From Qipengyuania gaetbuli (GTDB taxonomy: Bacteria; Pseudomonadota; Alphaproteobacteria; Sphingomonadales; Sphingomonadaceae), in contig NZ_WTYF01000003.1 of assembly GCF_009827315.1 (NCBI RefSeq), positions 223,501 to 287,500 of the forward strand: a stretch of 64,000 nucleotides of DNA, in the 5' to 3' direction. A program made the translations under genes and the position numbers. Below, in pieces: positions 56,158 to 64,000 of this stretch (position 1 is the stretch's first letter; the number at the start of each line of letters is the position of its first letter). A model generated the notes under the pieces. It did not search any database, was not told where the DNA came from, and saw only the letters and a program-made list of their open reading frames with translations.

Positions 56158-56182
56158 GTGGGGGTCAGACTATCGGGGGTTC

Positions 56183-57610
56183 ATGAGCGGCGAGGCCGAA
56201 TTCTTCAACGAGATGCGCGAACCCGACGGATCGGTTCGCGATGCCTACGCCGACTATTGCGGCTGGTTCAACGACCAGGACAGCAAGCTGCTGAAGCGCA
56301 AGCACGCGGAGGCCGAAACCAACTTCCGCAAGACCGGCATTACCTTCAACGTCTATGGCGAGGACGAGGCGGAAGAGCGCCTCATCCCCTTCGACATGGT
56401 CCCGCGCATCATCACGGCGGGCGAATGGCGTCGCCTCACGCGCGGCATCGAACAGCGCGTGTCCGCGCTCAATGCCTTCATGCACGACCTCTACCACAGG
56501 CAGGAAATCGTGCGCGCCGGACGCCTGCCGCAGCGCCTGCTGCGCGACAACGAGGCGTGGCTGCCCAACATGGTCGGCTTCACGCCGCCGGGCGGGGTCT
56601 ACACCCATATCGTCGGCATTGACCTCGTGCGCACGGGGCCGGACGAGTTCTTCGTGCTGGAAGACAATGCTCGCACGCCATCGGGTGTCAGCTACATGCT
56701 GGAAAATCGCGAAACCATGATGGCGATGTTCCCCGAGCTCTTCCTGCGCTGCCCAGTCGAGAGCGTTTCGGATTATCCGCGCCGCCTTGCCAAGAGCCTT
56801 GCCGCCTGCGCGCCCGATTGCGCGGGCGACAAGCCGGTGGTCGCGGTGCTGACGCCGGGCATCTACAATTCCGCCTATTTCGAACACGCCTTCCTCGCCG
56901 ACCAGATGGGCGCGGAGCTGGTGGAGGGCAGCGACCTGCGCGTCGTCGATGGCCGCGTCGCGATGCGTACGACCAGCGGCTACAAGGCTGTCGACGTCAT
57001 CTATCGCCGCGTGGACGATGAATTCCTCGATCCGCTCACGTTCAATCCCGACAGCATGCTCGGCGTGCCGGGGATCATGGATGTGTACCGCGCGGGCGGG
57101 GTAACCATTGCCAACGCGCCGGGTACGGGTGTGTGCGACGACAAGGCGATTTATTCCTTCATGCCCGAAATCGTCGAGTTCTACACCGGCGAGAAGCCCT
57201 TGCTGCCGAATGTGGAAACGTGGCGTTGCGCAGACGAGGACAGCCTGAAATATGTCCTCGACAACCTCGGCGAGCTGGTCGTGAAGGAAGTGCACGGTTC
57301 GGGCGGTTACGGCATGCTGGTCGGTCCCGCCTCGACCAAGAAGGAAATCGAGGACTTCCGCGCCAAGCTGGTCGACAACCCCTCGAACTACATCGCTCAG
57401 CCGACGCTTTCGCTCTCGACCTGCCCGATCTTCACCAAGAAGGGCCTCGCGCCGCGCCATGTGGACCTGCGCCCCTTTGTGCTGGTCTCGCCCGACAAGA
57501 TCGACATCACGCCCGGCGGCCTGACCCGCGTAGCGCTGAAGGAAGGCTCCCTGGTCGTGAATTCGAGCCAGGGCGGCGGCACGAAAGATACCTGGGTGCT
57601 CAAGGACTGA
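56183..57610 (+). CDS. Circularly permuted ATP-grasp protein of the Anbu cluster
   Basis: The 475-residue protein matches COG2308 (CP_ATPgrasp, DUF404/407): IPFDMVPRIITAGEWRRLTRGIEQRVSALN, FVLEDNARTPSGVSYMLENR, and ELVVKEVHGSGGYGMLVGP. It is predicted to form peptide or amide bonds using ATP. Its stop overlaps the alpha-E gene start (TGATG). It is the first gene of a four-gene set ending in Anbu. The natural substrate is not known. Confidence 0.93.
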   Translation: MSGEAEFFNEMREPDGSVRDAYADYCGWFNDQDSKLLKRKHAEAETNFRKTGITFNVYGEDEAEERLIPFDMVPRIITAGEWRRLTRGIEQRVSALNAFMHDLYHRQEIVRAGRLPQRLLRDNEAWLPNMVGFTPPGGVYTHIVGIDLVRTGPDEFFVLEDNARTPSGVSYMLENRETMMAMFPELFLRCPVESVSDYPRRLAKSLAACAPDCAGDKPVVAVLTPGIYNSAYFEHAFLADQMGAELVEGSDLRVVDGRVAMRTTSGYKAVDVIYRRVDDEFLDPLTFNPDSMLGVPGIMDVYRAGGVTIANAPGTGVCDDKAIYSFMPEIVEFYTGEKPLLPNVETWRCADEDSLKYVLDNLGELVVKEVHGSGGYGMLVGPASTKKEIEDFRAKLVDNPSNYIAQPTLSLSTCPIFTKKGLAPRHVDLRPFVLVSPDKIDITPGGLTRVALKEGSLVVNSSQGGGTKDTWVLKD

Positions 57611-58554
57611 TGCTGGGAAGAACCGCCAACGGACTGTTCTGGATGTTCCGCTATCTCGAGCGGGCCGAGAATACCGCGCGGCTGATCGACGCAGGGCTGC
57701 GCATGGCACTAACCCGCGACCTCGTCACTGCTGAAGAGGAATGGCGCTCTGTGATCGCCACCGCGGGGCAGCGCGCTGGCTACGAGGCCAAGCACGGCAC
57801 CTACACCGGTAACCAGACCTGGAATTACATGCTGCGAGAGAAGGGTAACTCGTCATCGGTGCTGTCGATGTTCAGCCTCGTGCGACAGAACGCACGGCTG
57901 GCGCGCAACGCCATCAGCGGCGAATTGTGGGAAGCGATCAACGAGAACTGGCTAGTGATCGAGGACCAGCTGTCCAAGCCCGTGGGCGAGAACCGCGTAC
58001 TCGATACGGTAGCGACGATCCGCCGTGCCGGTACAATGGCACATGGCGCACTGGCCGGGTCCATGCTGCGCGACGAAGGCTATCACTTCGCGCGCGCGGG
58101 CACCTTTATCGAGCGGGCCGACAGTATCGCGCGCATCCTCGACATCAAGTACTACCTCCTGCTGCCTTCGCTCTCCTATGTCGGGTCCAGCCTCGATACG
58201 GGACAATGGGACCAGGTGCTCCGGTCGGTTTCGGGCGACCGCGCCTACCGCTGGCTCAACGCAGGCCAGATCGATGCACGCGGGATCTGCGAATTCCTGA
58301 TCCTCGACGAGAGTTTCCCGCGCAGCCTCGCCTTCTGCTATTGTGCGCTGCGAGACGACCTCGCCGCCCTTGCGCGCCTGCACGGCAGCGAAGGCCACAG
58401 CAACATGCTGATGCGCGATGCCGATACGCGACTGACCGAACTGACCATCGACGACATCTTCGATCAGGGCCTGCACGAATTCCTCGTGGAATTCACCGCG
58501 AACAATGCTTCGATCGCCGATGCCATTGCCAACGACTACAGGTTCCTTGTCTGA
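57610..58554 (+). CDS. Alpha-E domain protein of the Anbu cluster
   Basis: The 314-residue all-helical protein matches DUF403/COG2307. It opens with LGRTANGLFWMFRYLERAENTARLIDAG and has HFARAGTFIERADSIARILDIKYYLLL, the repeated ExxEN/ExxD pattern that gives the family its name. It always accompanies the permuted ATP-grasp protein and may hold its product or partner. The start at 57610 overlaps the preceding stop by one base. Confidence 0.92.
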   Translation: MLGRTANGLFWMFRYLERAENTARLIDAGLRMALTRDLVTAEEEWRSVIATAGQRAGYEAKHGTYTGNQTWNYMLREKGNSSSVLSMFSLVRQNARLARNAISGELWEAINENWLVIEDQLSKPVGENRVLDTVATIRRAGTMAHGALAGSMLRDEGYHFARAGTFIERADSIARILDIKYYLLLPSLSYVGSSLDTGQWDQVLRSVSGDRAYRWLNAGQIDARGICEFLILDESFPRSLAFCYCALRDDLAALARLHGSEGHSNMLMRDADTRLTELTIDDIFDQGLHEFLVEFTANNASIADAIANDYRFLV

Positions 58555-59369
58555 TGCGCCTCTCGATCCGCCATACGACCCGCTACCGTTTCGACCAGCC
58601 CGTGGTGCACGCATTGCAGCGGCTGCGGCTGGTGCCCAAGCAGACGCAGGGGCAGGAAATCCTCGACTGGTCGATGGAATACGAGAACGCCCGCGAGGAA
58701 CTGCAGTTCGAGGATCAGCACCATAACACCACAACTCTGGTGTCGGTCGAACAGGGCACGCGCGAGGTCACGATTACCTGCAGGGGCAGGGTCGACACGC
58801 ACGACCATGCCGGTGTTATCGGACAGCACGCGGGGCATCTGCCCCTGTGGAGCTTCCTCACGCAGAGCAAGCTTACCCGCCCTGGTCCGGGCATGCGCAA
58901 GTTCATCGGCGAAATGCGCAAGTCCGACGCAGACCGGCTGGAAATGCTGCACGAGCTTTCGCGCGCGATCCTGGGCCGGGTGGAATATACGATCGGAGCC
59001 ACTCATCCCGGCACTTCGGCAGAGGAAAGCTTCGCCGCGCGCGCAGGGGTCTGCCAGGACCATGCGCACATCTTCATCGGCAGTGCGCGGGCCATGGACA
59101 TCCCGGCGCGCTATGTCTCCGGCTACCTGATGATGAATGATCGCGTCGAACAGGACGCGACCCACGCCTGGGCAGAAGCCTATGTCGAAGGGCTTGGCTG
59201 GGTGGGCTTCGACGTGTCCAACGGGATCTCCCCCGATACGCGCTATGTCAGGGTTGCCACGGGGCGGGATTATCGCGATGCCGCGCCGGTGACGGGCATC
59301 AGCTTCGGCAATACGACCCAGGTGCTCGAAGTCGACGTGGCGGTCGAACAGCAGCAAGTGCAGCAGTAA
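58554..59369 (+). CDS. Transglutaminase-like protease of the Anbu cluster
   Basis: The 271-residue protein matches COG1305. An N-terminal Bact_transglu_N domain (LSIRHTTRYRFDQPV) is followed by a transglutaminase core with the full triad Cys167 (GVCQDHAH), His204 (THAWAEAY) and Asp220 (GFDVSNG). It may cleave or transfer amide bonds. The start overlaps the alpha-E stop (TGATG), and the Anbu gene follows by 19 bases. Confidence 0.94.
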   Translation: MRLSIRHTTRYRFDQPVVHALQRLRLVPKQTQGQEILDWSMEYENAREELQFEDQHHNTTTLVSVEQGTREVTITCRGRVDTHDHAGVIGQHAGHLPLWSFLTQSKLTRPGPGMRKFIGEMRKSDADRLEMLHELSRAILGRVEYTIGATHPGTSAEESFAARAGVCQDHAHIFIGSARAMDIPARYVSGYLMMNDRVEQDATHAWAEAYVEGLGWVGFDVSNGISPDTRYVRVATGRDYRDAAPVTGISFGNTTQVLEVDVAVEQQQVQQ

Positions 59370-59388
59370 TCGCGAGAGTGGACCGGGA

Positions 59389-60135
59389 ATGACCTATTGC
59401 GTGGGAATGGTGCTCGAAAAGGGCCTCGTCCTGATGAGCGACACCCGCACCAATTCAGGCGTCGACAACATCTCGGTCTTCCGCAAGATGTTCACCTGGC
59501 AGGTCCCGGGCGAACGGATCATTACGCTGATGACGGCGGGCAATCTCGCCACGACGCAGGCAGTCATCAGCCAGCTCGAAGAACGCGCGAAGGAACCGGA
59601 CGAGCGCGACAACGCGATCCTCAAGTCGCCGACCATGTTCCAGGTGGCGACCGAAATCGGGCGACTGCTGCGCGACATCATTTCCGAACGGCAGGGCGTG
59701 AACGGCGACCGCGGGCATGGCCGCTTTACGGCCTCGATCATTGTCGCAGGCCAGATCAAGGGCATGGAGCCGCGCTTGTTCATGGTCTACCCCGAAGGCA
59801 ATTTCATCGAGGCCAGCCTCGATACACCCTTCTTCCAGATCGGTGAAACCAAGTACGGCCGCCCCATCATCATCCGCGGCTACGACCGACAGATGAGCCT
59901 TGAAGACGGGGTGAAGCTGCTCATGGTCAGTTTTGATTCCACGCTGAAGGCCAATCTCTCGGTCGGCCTGCCGCTCGACCTGCAAGTCATCGAACGCGAC
60001 AGCTACGAGTCCAGCCACCAGCACCGCGTGACCCATGACGACCCCTATTTCCAGGCAATTTCGTCGAGCTGGGGTGACGCGCTCAAGAACGCGTTTCACT
60101 CGCTTCCCGACTACAGTTTCTACTTCGAGGACTAA
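59389..60135 (+). CDS. Anbu peptidase (ancestral proteasome beta-type subunit)
   Basis: The 248-residue protein is of COG3484. It begins MTYCVGMVL, so removal of Met exposes the catalytic Thr; SDTRTNSGVDNIS and RITASI-like RFTASIIVAG are family features. Anbu is a bacterial proteasome relative that forms open-ring or helical assemblies. Genomic linkage to ATP-grasp, alpha-E and transglutaminase genes is the known hallmark, and its cellular substrate is unresolved. Confidence 0.94.
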   Translation: MTYCVGMVLEKGLVLMSDTRTNSGVDNISVFRKMFTWQVPGERIITLMTAGNLATTQAVISQLEERAKEPDERDNAILKSPTMFQVATEIGRLLRDIISERQGVNGDRGHGRFTASIIVAGQIKGMEPRLFMVYPEGNFIEASLDTPFFQIGETKYGRPIIIRGYDRQMSLEDGVKLLMVSFDSTLKANLSVGLPLDLQVIERDSYESSHQHRVTHDDPYFQAISSSWGDALKNAFHSLPDYSFYFED

Positions 60136-60199
60136 GCACGGAGAAGTACATCCGGTGCGGGTGGAGTTTTCGGTGAGGAATCCCGCCAGAGTTCCAGTC

Positions 60200-60239
60200 T
60201 TTACGGAAGTATTCGCTCCGCATCCGTAGTTTTACGGAA
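60200..60239. promoter_or_regulatory. Direct repeats TTTACGGAA upstream of the LuxR-type regulator
   Basis: TTTACGGAA occurs at 60200-60208 and 60231-60239, spaced 31 bases (three helical turns), in the 139-base gap between the Anbu gene and the regulator. A tandem activator or autoregulatory site is plausible. Confidence 0.45.
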
Positions 60240-60274
60240 TGCGCATTCTTCCCTAGGGTGGCAAAGTTCTCCTT

Positions 60275-60901
60275 ATGGAACAACAGCATACCCTTCACAT
60301 CGTCGACGGCTCCAGCAGGGCGCGGGCAGAGCAGGCGCATCTCGGCTTCGACATCGGACACCACTGCGAAGTCTATGCGGATGTCGATGAACTCATCGCC
60401 GCCGCACCGGACAGGGGCGTGGTCATCGCCTGCGACGAAGAGGGGCGCGGTTCGGTCGCCCAGGTGTTGAGGCGGCTGGCGTATGCAGGACTATGGCTGC
60501 CCGTGGTCGCCACATCGTCGGACCCGCGGCCCGGCCGGGTGGTGGCAGCGATCAAGGCTGGCGCGCTCGATTACCTTCGCCTCCCGCTGCAGGTCGAACG
60601 CCTCGCCGAAACGGTGGTGCGCATTGCAGAGGAAGCGGAAGCCTATGGCATTGCGCGCCGCAAGATGATCGACGCCCGCAATCGCCTGGCCACACTGTCA
60701 CCACGCGAGCGGGAAGTGCTCGACTGGCTGGCGGAAGGGCGGAGCAACAAGATGATCGCGCGCGAGCTCGCAATCAGTCCGCGCACGGTCGAAATCCACC
60801 GCGCCAACATGATGAGCAAGCTGGGCGCACATCACGCCGCTGAGGCTGTCAGGTTGCGTATCGAAGCGCATCTGGATGGCGTGCAGGCGAGTTTCGCCTA
60901 G
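60275..60901 (+). CDS. LuxR/FixJ-type regulator with altered receiver domain
   Basis: The 208-residue protein has an N-terminal receiver-like domain (residues 5-125) and a C-terminal LuxR helix-turn-helix (LSPREREVLDWLAEGRSNKM, residues 145-164, then RTVEIHRANMMSKLG). In the receiver, the FixJ acidic pair is Asp-Gly (11-12), the acceptor region reads ACDEE with an uncertain acceptor, and the switch Lys is Leu (YLRLPL). It may be phosphorylation-independent or respond to another signal. No cognate kinase is adjacent. Confidence 0.88.
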   Translation: MEQQHTLHIVDGSSRARAEQAHLGFDIGHHCEVYADVDELIAAAPDRGVVIACDEEGRGSVAQVLRRLAYAGLWLPVVATSSDPRPGRVVAAIKAGALDYLRLPLQVERLAETVVRIAEEAEAYGIARRKMIDARNRLATLSPREREVLDWLAEGRSNKMIARELAISPRTVEIHRANMMSKLGAHHAAEAVRLRIEAHLDGVQASFA

Positions 60902-60939
60902 CTATTGCAAAAGAGCCCACGGGTCGCACCAAGGGCCGC

Positions 60940-61608
60940 TTATCGGCAGAAACTCCCGCTACCGAATTCCAGGTGCAGGTGATCGCGGTGCGCCGCGTTG
61001 TAATCCGGACCAAGCACGGTCCCGAAGCGCTTGCAGGCGCTGGCATGGACGGTGCGCAGGAATTCGCGTTCCTCGCGCGATGCGCTCCACCCTTCCTTTA
61101 CCGTGATCCGCCGCCCGTCGGCCAGGACGAAGCCGGACACGTCGACGGCGTGCGCGCGCGAATGGGCGGACAGGCGGTTCGTTCCCGCAACATTGCGGCA
61201 GGCGTAGCTGCCGAAAGTCTCGATCCGGGCAAGCCCGCTGCCGAGGATCTGCCGCGCTGCGCGGTCGACGCCGAAACGCGCCCATGCGGCAAAATCGTTC
61301 GCAACCGGACAGGCGACGGAGGGGAGATTGGTGACACCGAAGCTCGAGCCGTCGCCCGCCAGCTGGTCGAGGCTTACAGTGTTCGAAGTGGAACAGCCGC
61401 CCGCCTGCAATTTGTCGGGCAGGGGCGAAAAACGCGCACCCGACTTGCCCAAGTCGGCCAGGCATTGCCGCCCTTCGGCGGACTGCAGGATCGGGGCAGT
61501 CGAAACGGGGCCGGCCTTGATCGGCGCCTCGCTGCGGCGATCGGGCACCATGCCGCACGACGCGGCAAGCAGCGATACGGCGATTGCGGCAAGAGACCCG
61601 ATCCTCAT
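60940..61608 (-). CDS. Extensin-like domain lipoprotein
   Basis: The 222-residue protein has a lipobox (LLAASC) and the extensin-like C-terminal domain (PF06904): SAHSRAHAVDVSGFVLADG and NAAHRDHLHLEFG, His/Asp ligands like those of M15 LAS peptidases. A peptidoglycan-related peptidase role is plausible but unproved in this family. A Cys-containing C-terminus (SGSFCR) is typical. Confidence 0.9.
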   Translation of the reverse strand: MRIGSLAAIAVSLLAASCGMVPDRRSEAPIKAGPVSTAPILQSAEGRQCLADLGKSGARFSPLPDKLQAGGCSTSNTVSLDQLAGDGSSFGVTNLPSVACPVANDFAAWARFGVDRAARQILGSGLARIETFGSYACRNVAGTNRLSAHSRAHAVDVSGFVLADGRRITVKEGWSASREEREFLRTVHASACKRFGTVLGPDYNAAHRDHLHLEFGSGSFCR

Positions 61609-61653
61609 CGCACCAGAGGATACATCGTGCCCGAATCGCGGGCAAGCGACTGA

Positions 61654-62025
61654 TTATTCGGGTGCGGCGAGCTGTTGCCAGAGTTCGATCTTCACCCCGT
61701 TAGGGTCGAGCAGCCAGGCGAACTTGCCGTAGCCTTCGTCCACCTCGTCGAGCACGTCGACACCCTTGGCGCGAAGCTGGGCCACGAAGCCGTCGAGATC
61801 GTCCACGCGAAGGTTGATCATGAAGCTGGCCGAACCCGGCTTAAGGTAACTGTCGTCCTTGAAGTGGCTGATGAGCGAATAGGGCTGCTCACAGGTTTCC
61901 TCGCTCCAGCGGAGCATGGGGCCATAGTCGCCGTCGATACCCAGCGTGTCGCGATACCAGGCGCGTGTCGCCTCGGGGTCGTCGACCACGTAGAATACGC
62001 CGCCAAGGCCGGTGATCTTCGCCAT
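61654..62025 (-). CDS. VOC-family (glyoxalase-like) protein
   Basis: The 123-residue protein has a single vicinal-oxygen-chelate domain: GVFYVVDDPEATRAWYRDTLGI at the start and FAWLLDPNGVKIELWQ at the end. The final Glu (IELWQ) is a typical metal ligand. The reaction is unknown; bleomycin/antibiotic resistance-type and glyoxalase I-type members look alike. The start at 62025 is set by AAGGAGG. Confidence 0.9.
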   Translation of the reverse strand: MAKITGLGGVFYVVDDPEATRAWYRDTLGIDGDYGPMLRWSEETCEQPYSLISHFKDDSYLKPGSASFMINLRVDDLDGFVAQLRAKGVDVLDEVDEGYGKFAWLLDPNGVKIELWQQLAAPE

Positions 62026-62039
62026 ATCCGCCTCCTTCG

Positions 62040-63518
62040 TCAGGCGACCGCCTGCTTGCCGTCCGGCGCCGTCGCCTTGCTGACCAGCCAGATGGCGAGC
62101 CATGCCGCAATGAAGCCCGGCACGATCTCATACAGGCCGCCATCGAATCCGGGAAGCTGCGCATTCCAGCCCAGTGCAATCCACGCCGCGACCACCGCCG
62201 CACCGGTGACGAGACCCGCCACGGCACCTGCGCCCGTCATGCGGTCCCAGGTCAGCGACAGGATAATGAGCGGACCGAAGGCCGCGCCGAAGCCTGCCCA
62301 GGCATTCGACACGAGGCCGAGCACCTGGCTTTCGGGATCGCGCGCGATCCAGATTGCCGCCAGTGCCACTAGCGCGACGCAGATGCGGCCCACGTTGACG
62401 CTCTCGCGCTCGCCCGCTTCCTTGCGGAAGAACAGCTTGTAGAAATCCTCCGTCAGCGACGAGGATGCGACCAGCAATTGCGAGCTGATCGTCGACATGA
62501 TCGCGGCCAGCAGCGCTGCGAGCAGGAAGCCGGTGACCAGCGGGTGGAACAGCAGGTTCGCAAGGACGATGAAGATCGTCTCCGGATCGTCGATCACCAG
62601 CCCGTTGCGCTCGACATAGGCGCGGCCCGCAATGCCGATGCCGATCGCCCCGATCAGGGCAACACCCATCCAGGTCATGCCGATATTGCGCGCGGTCCTG
62701 ACCTCTTCCACCGAGCGAACGGCCATGAAGCGCACGATGATGTGCGGCTGGCCGAAATAGCCCAGGCCCCAGGTCACCGCGCTGATGAAGCCAAGTGCGG
62801 TCAGGCCCTGCGTCAGGCTGAGGAAGCCGTCGACCGGCACCTGCGTCAGCGATCCGCCCGCACTGCCCCCGGGGCCGAACATGATGACAAGCGGCATGAT
62901 GACGAGCGCGGTCACCATGATGAGACCCTGCACGAAGTCGGTCAGGCTGACGGCGAGGAAACCGCCGACCATGGTATAGGCCAGCACGACGAGGCAGGTG
63001 ATCCAGATGCCGAGCATGTAATCGCTCATCCCCACATCGGGCAGCAGGCCGGCAAAGCTCGTCTCGAACAGCTTGCCCCCGCCGACGAGGCCGGCGGCCG
63101 TGTAGACGGAGAAAAAGACCACCACGATCAGCGCGGAAATGACGCGCAGCGCGACTGCCTTGTCGGGGAAGCGGTTGGCGAGGAATTCGGGGATGGTCAG
63201 GGCATTGCCGAGGTCCTGCGTCTGCTTGCGCAGGCGCGGGGCCACGATCAGCCAGTTGAAATAGGCGCCCACGAACAGACCGATCCCGATCCACGCCTCG
63301 ACCAGGCCTGCAGCGTAAAGCGCGCCGGGCAGGCCGAGCAGCAGCCAGCCGCTCATGTCGGATGCGCCTGCGGACAGCGCTGCCACCGACGGGGGCAGGT
63401 TGCGTCCGGCGAGGAGGTATCCCTCGCTCGTGTCGGTCGAGCGCCGCCAGGCCCACAGGCCGATGGCAAGCATGAGGATGAAATAAAGGGCGAGAGAAAT
63501 CAGTGTTCCGGTCTGCAT
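62040..63518 (-). CDS. putP: Sodium/proline symporter
   Basis: The 492-residue protein of the sodium:solute symporter family has about 13 helices: TSEGYLLAGRNLPPSVAALSAGASDMSGWLLLGLPG near the start (PutP-type), GGGKLFE and SSQLLVASSSLTEDFYKLF. It couples sodium entry to proline uptake. It ends 14 bases before the VOC gene start, so the two are likely co-transcribed. ATG 63518 gives the standard N-terminus. Confidence 0.95.
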   Translation of the reverse strand: MQTGTLISLALYFILMLAIGLWAWRRSTDTSEGYLLAGRNLPPSVAALSAGASDMSGWLLLGLPGALYAAGLVEAWIGIGLFVGAYFNWLIVAPRLRKQTQDLGNALTIPEFLANRFPDKAVALRVISALIVVVFFSVYTAAGLVGGGKLFETSFAGLLPDVGMSDYMLGIWITCLVVLAYTMVGGFLAVSLTDFVQGLIMVTALVIMPLVIMFGPGGSAGGSLTQVPVDGFLSLTQGLTALGFISAVTWGLGYFGQPHIIVRFMAVRSVEEVRTARNIGMTWMGVALIGAIGIGIAGRAYVERNGLVIDDPETIFIVLANLLFHPLVTGFLLAALLAAIMSTISSQLLVASSSLTEDFYKLFFRKEAGERESVNVGRICVALVALAAIWIARDPESQVLGLVSNAWAGFGAAFGPLIILSLTWDRMTGAGAVAGLVTGAAVVAAWIALGWNAQLPGFDGGLYEIVPGFIAAWLAIWLVSKATAPDGKQAVA

Positions 63519-63691
63519 GGCGAGGCAGGTAACAAATGCAACCGGCTTTGGCCAATCTTCTGTCTGCCGCTGCGCATCTGTGCGGCCGTCCTCGCTGTTC
63601 CGTGCAAATGCAGAGATGAAAAGATATATTTTATGGGAACATAATCTCCACAAGCAGGTTCGGACTCTTGAATTTATTAAGGGTCGTATCG
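63519..63691. promoter_or_regulatory. AT-rich divergent promoter region (putP / outer-membrane protein)
   Basis: The 173-base divergent gap becomes AT-rich from about 63610 (AAAAGATATATTTTATGG), unlike its surroundings. It must hold promoters for both genes. I do not see a clear regulator palindrome. Confidence 0.5.
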
Positions 63692-64000
63692 ATGAAAAAA
63701 ATTATTAGTATTATTTCCGCATCCGTCGGTTTTATTTCAGCTCCCGCAGTAGCGCAGGAGGTGCCGACCGACACCTACGATGGATTCTACATCGGGGCAG
63801 CGCTCGGCGGCGACTTCGTCGACGATGCCAGGGATGATCGCTTGGTTTTCGATACCGACGGGAATGGGGCTTTCAACGATAACGTGCGCACCGCGACAGG
63901 CGCGAATGCGTTCTCGCCCGGATTTTGTGCCGGTGATGCAAACGGCGCGCGCTTCACGGATGGTTGCGGTGATGACGAGGCCGGTCTCGGTTATTCGGTA
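63692..64000 (+). CDS. Outer-membrane beta-barrel (porin-like) protein, N-terminal part
   Basis: The frame is open to the window end (103 codons). A signal peptide (MKKIISIISASVGFISAPAV, cut after AVAQ) is followed by DGFYIGAALGGDFVDDARDD, the opening strand pattern of OmpA-like/porin family proteins. An Asp/Gly-rich loop with two Cys follows. The first codons are AT-rich (AAA, ATT, AGT), unusual in this genome. AAGGG lies 9 bases before the ATG. Confidence 0.8.
   Translation, partial: MKKIISIISASVGFISAPAVAQEVPTDTYDGFYIGAALGGDFVDDARDDRLVFDTDGNGAFNDNVRTATGANAFSPGFCAGDANGARFTDGCGDDEAGLGYSV

Noticed and set aside
59389..60135. HslV or a true 20S proteasome subunit
   Set aside because: No HslU or ARC/Mpa ATPase gene is adjacent, and the length, MTYCVG start and ATP-grasp/alpha-E/transglutaminase neighbours fit Anbu.

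Overview
The window is a GC-rich (mid-60s % by eye), gene-dense chromosomal segment of an alphaproteobacterium, most likely a sphingomonad of the Erythrobacteraceae type (Erythrobacter, Qipengyuania or Altererythrobacter-like). This is inferred from a TonB-receptor/MFS maltodextrin locus of the Caulobacter/sphingomonad style with associated tryptophan-halogenase-like genes, the hemC-hemD-mitofilin-like order, and the four-gene Anbu cluster. No rRNA, tRNA, CRISPR array, insertion sequence or prophage was recognised. I support 56 protein genes, two of them cut by the window edges and one a 43-residue gene.

Layout. 1-1568: C-terminal part of a Bax-inhibitor-1-like membrane protein with a clear intrinsic terminator, then a proline-rich lipoprotein. 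1575-20295: a large maltodextrin-use locus. On the minus strand lie a TonB receptor, then a halogenase, three glycoside hydrolases (GH13, GH13, GH97) and a second halogenase, the last five joined by 1-4 base stop/start overlaps. A DUF6445-type gene lies upstream of the receptor. On the plus strand lie a LacI-family regulator, an MFS disaccharide permease, a ROK sugar kinase, a sugar-porter MFS and a secreted GH13. 20438-23253: cysD-cysNC, sulfate activation. 23266-26618: thiolase, enoyl-CoA hydratase and a long-chain-type acyl-CoA dehydrogenase. 26678-33225: exopolysaccharide export (ligase/polymerase-like protein, Wza-like lipoprotein, BY-kinase, unknown membrane-anchored protein) and a convergent glycosyltransferase. 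33222-36229: fumarylacetoacetase-family hydrolase, maleylacetoacetate isomerase, glutaryl-CoA dehydrogenase. 36301-40715: orphan lasso-B2-like protein, Cys-rich copper protein, single-domain response regulator, HhH protein, tiny membrane protein, OmpA-like protein and VWA lipoprotein. 40908-44427: Wzx-like flippase, gpsA, tsaD. 44476-47014: hemC, hemD, mitofilin-like protein. 47019-54632: UbiH-type hydroxylase, DsbD, a lipoprotein, an S10 carboxypeptidase and uvrB. 54730-60135: DUF3617 lipoprotein, alpha/beta hydrolase, then the Anbu operon (ATP-grasp, alpha-E, transglutaminase-like, Anbu). 60275-64000: a LuxR-type regulator with an altered receiver, an extensin-like protein, a VOC protein, PutP and the start of an outer-membrane protein.

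How the genes work together. The carbohydrate locus reads as a complete route. Maltodextrins cross the outer membrane through the TonB receptor, are cut by exported and cell-envelope amylases/glucosidases, pass the inner membrane through one of two MFS carriers and are phosphorylated by the ROK kinase, under LacI-family control. A shared CGTATACG palindrome upstream of both the receptor and the permease is a candidate operator. The two halogenase-like enzymes keep the motifs of active FADH2 halogenases yet sit in this sugar operon, so their job is an open question. The Anbu cluster is the other system worth attention: a proteasome-like peptidase translated with enzymes expected to make or modify a peptide-like product that nobody has identified in this sequence.
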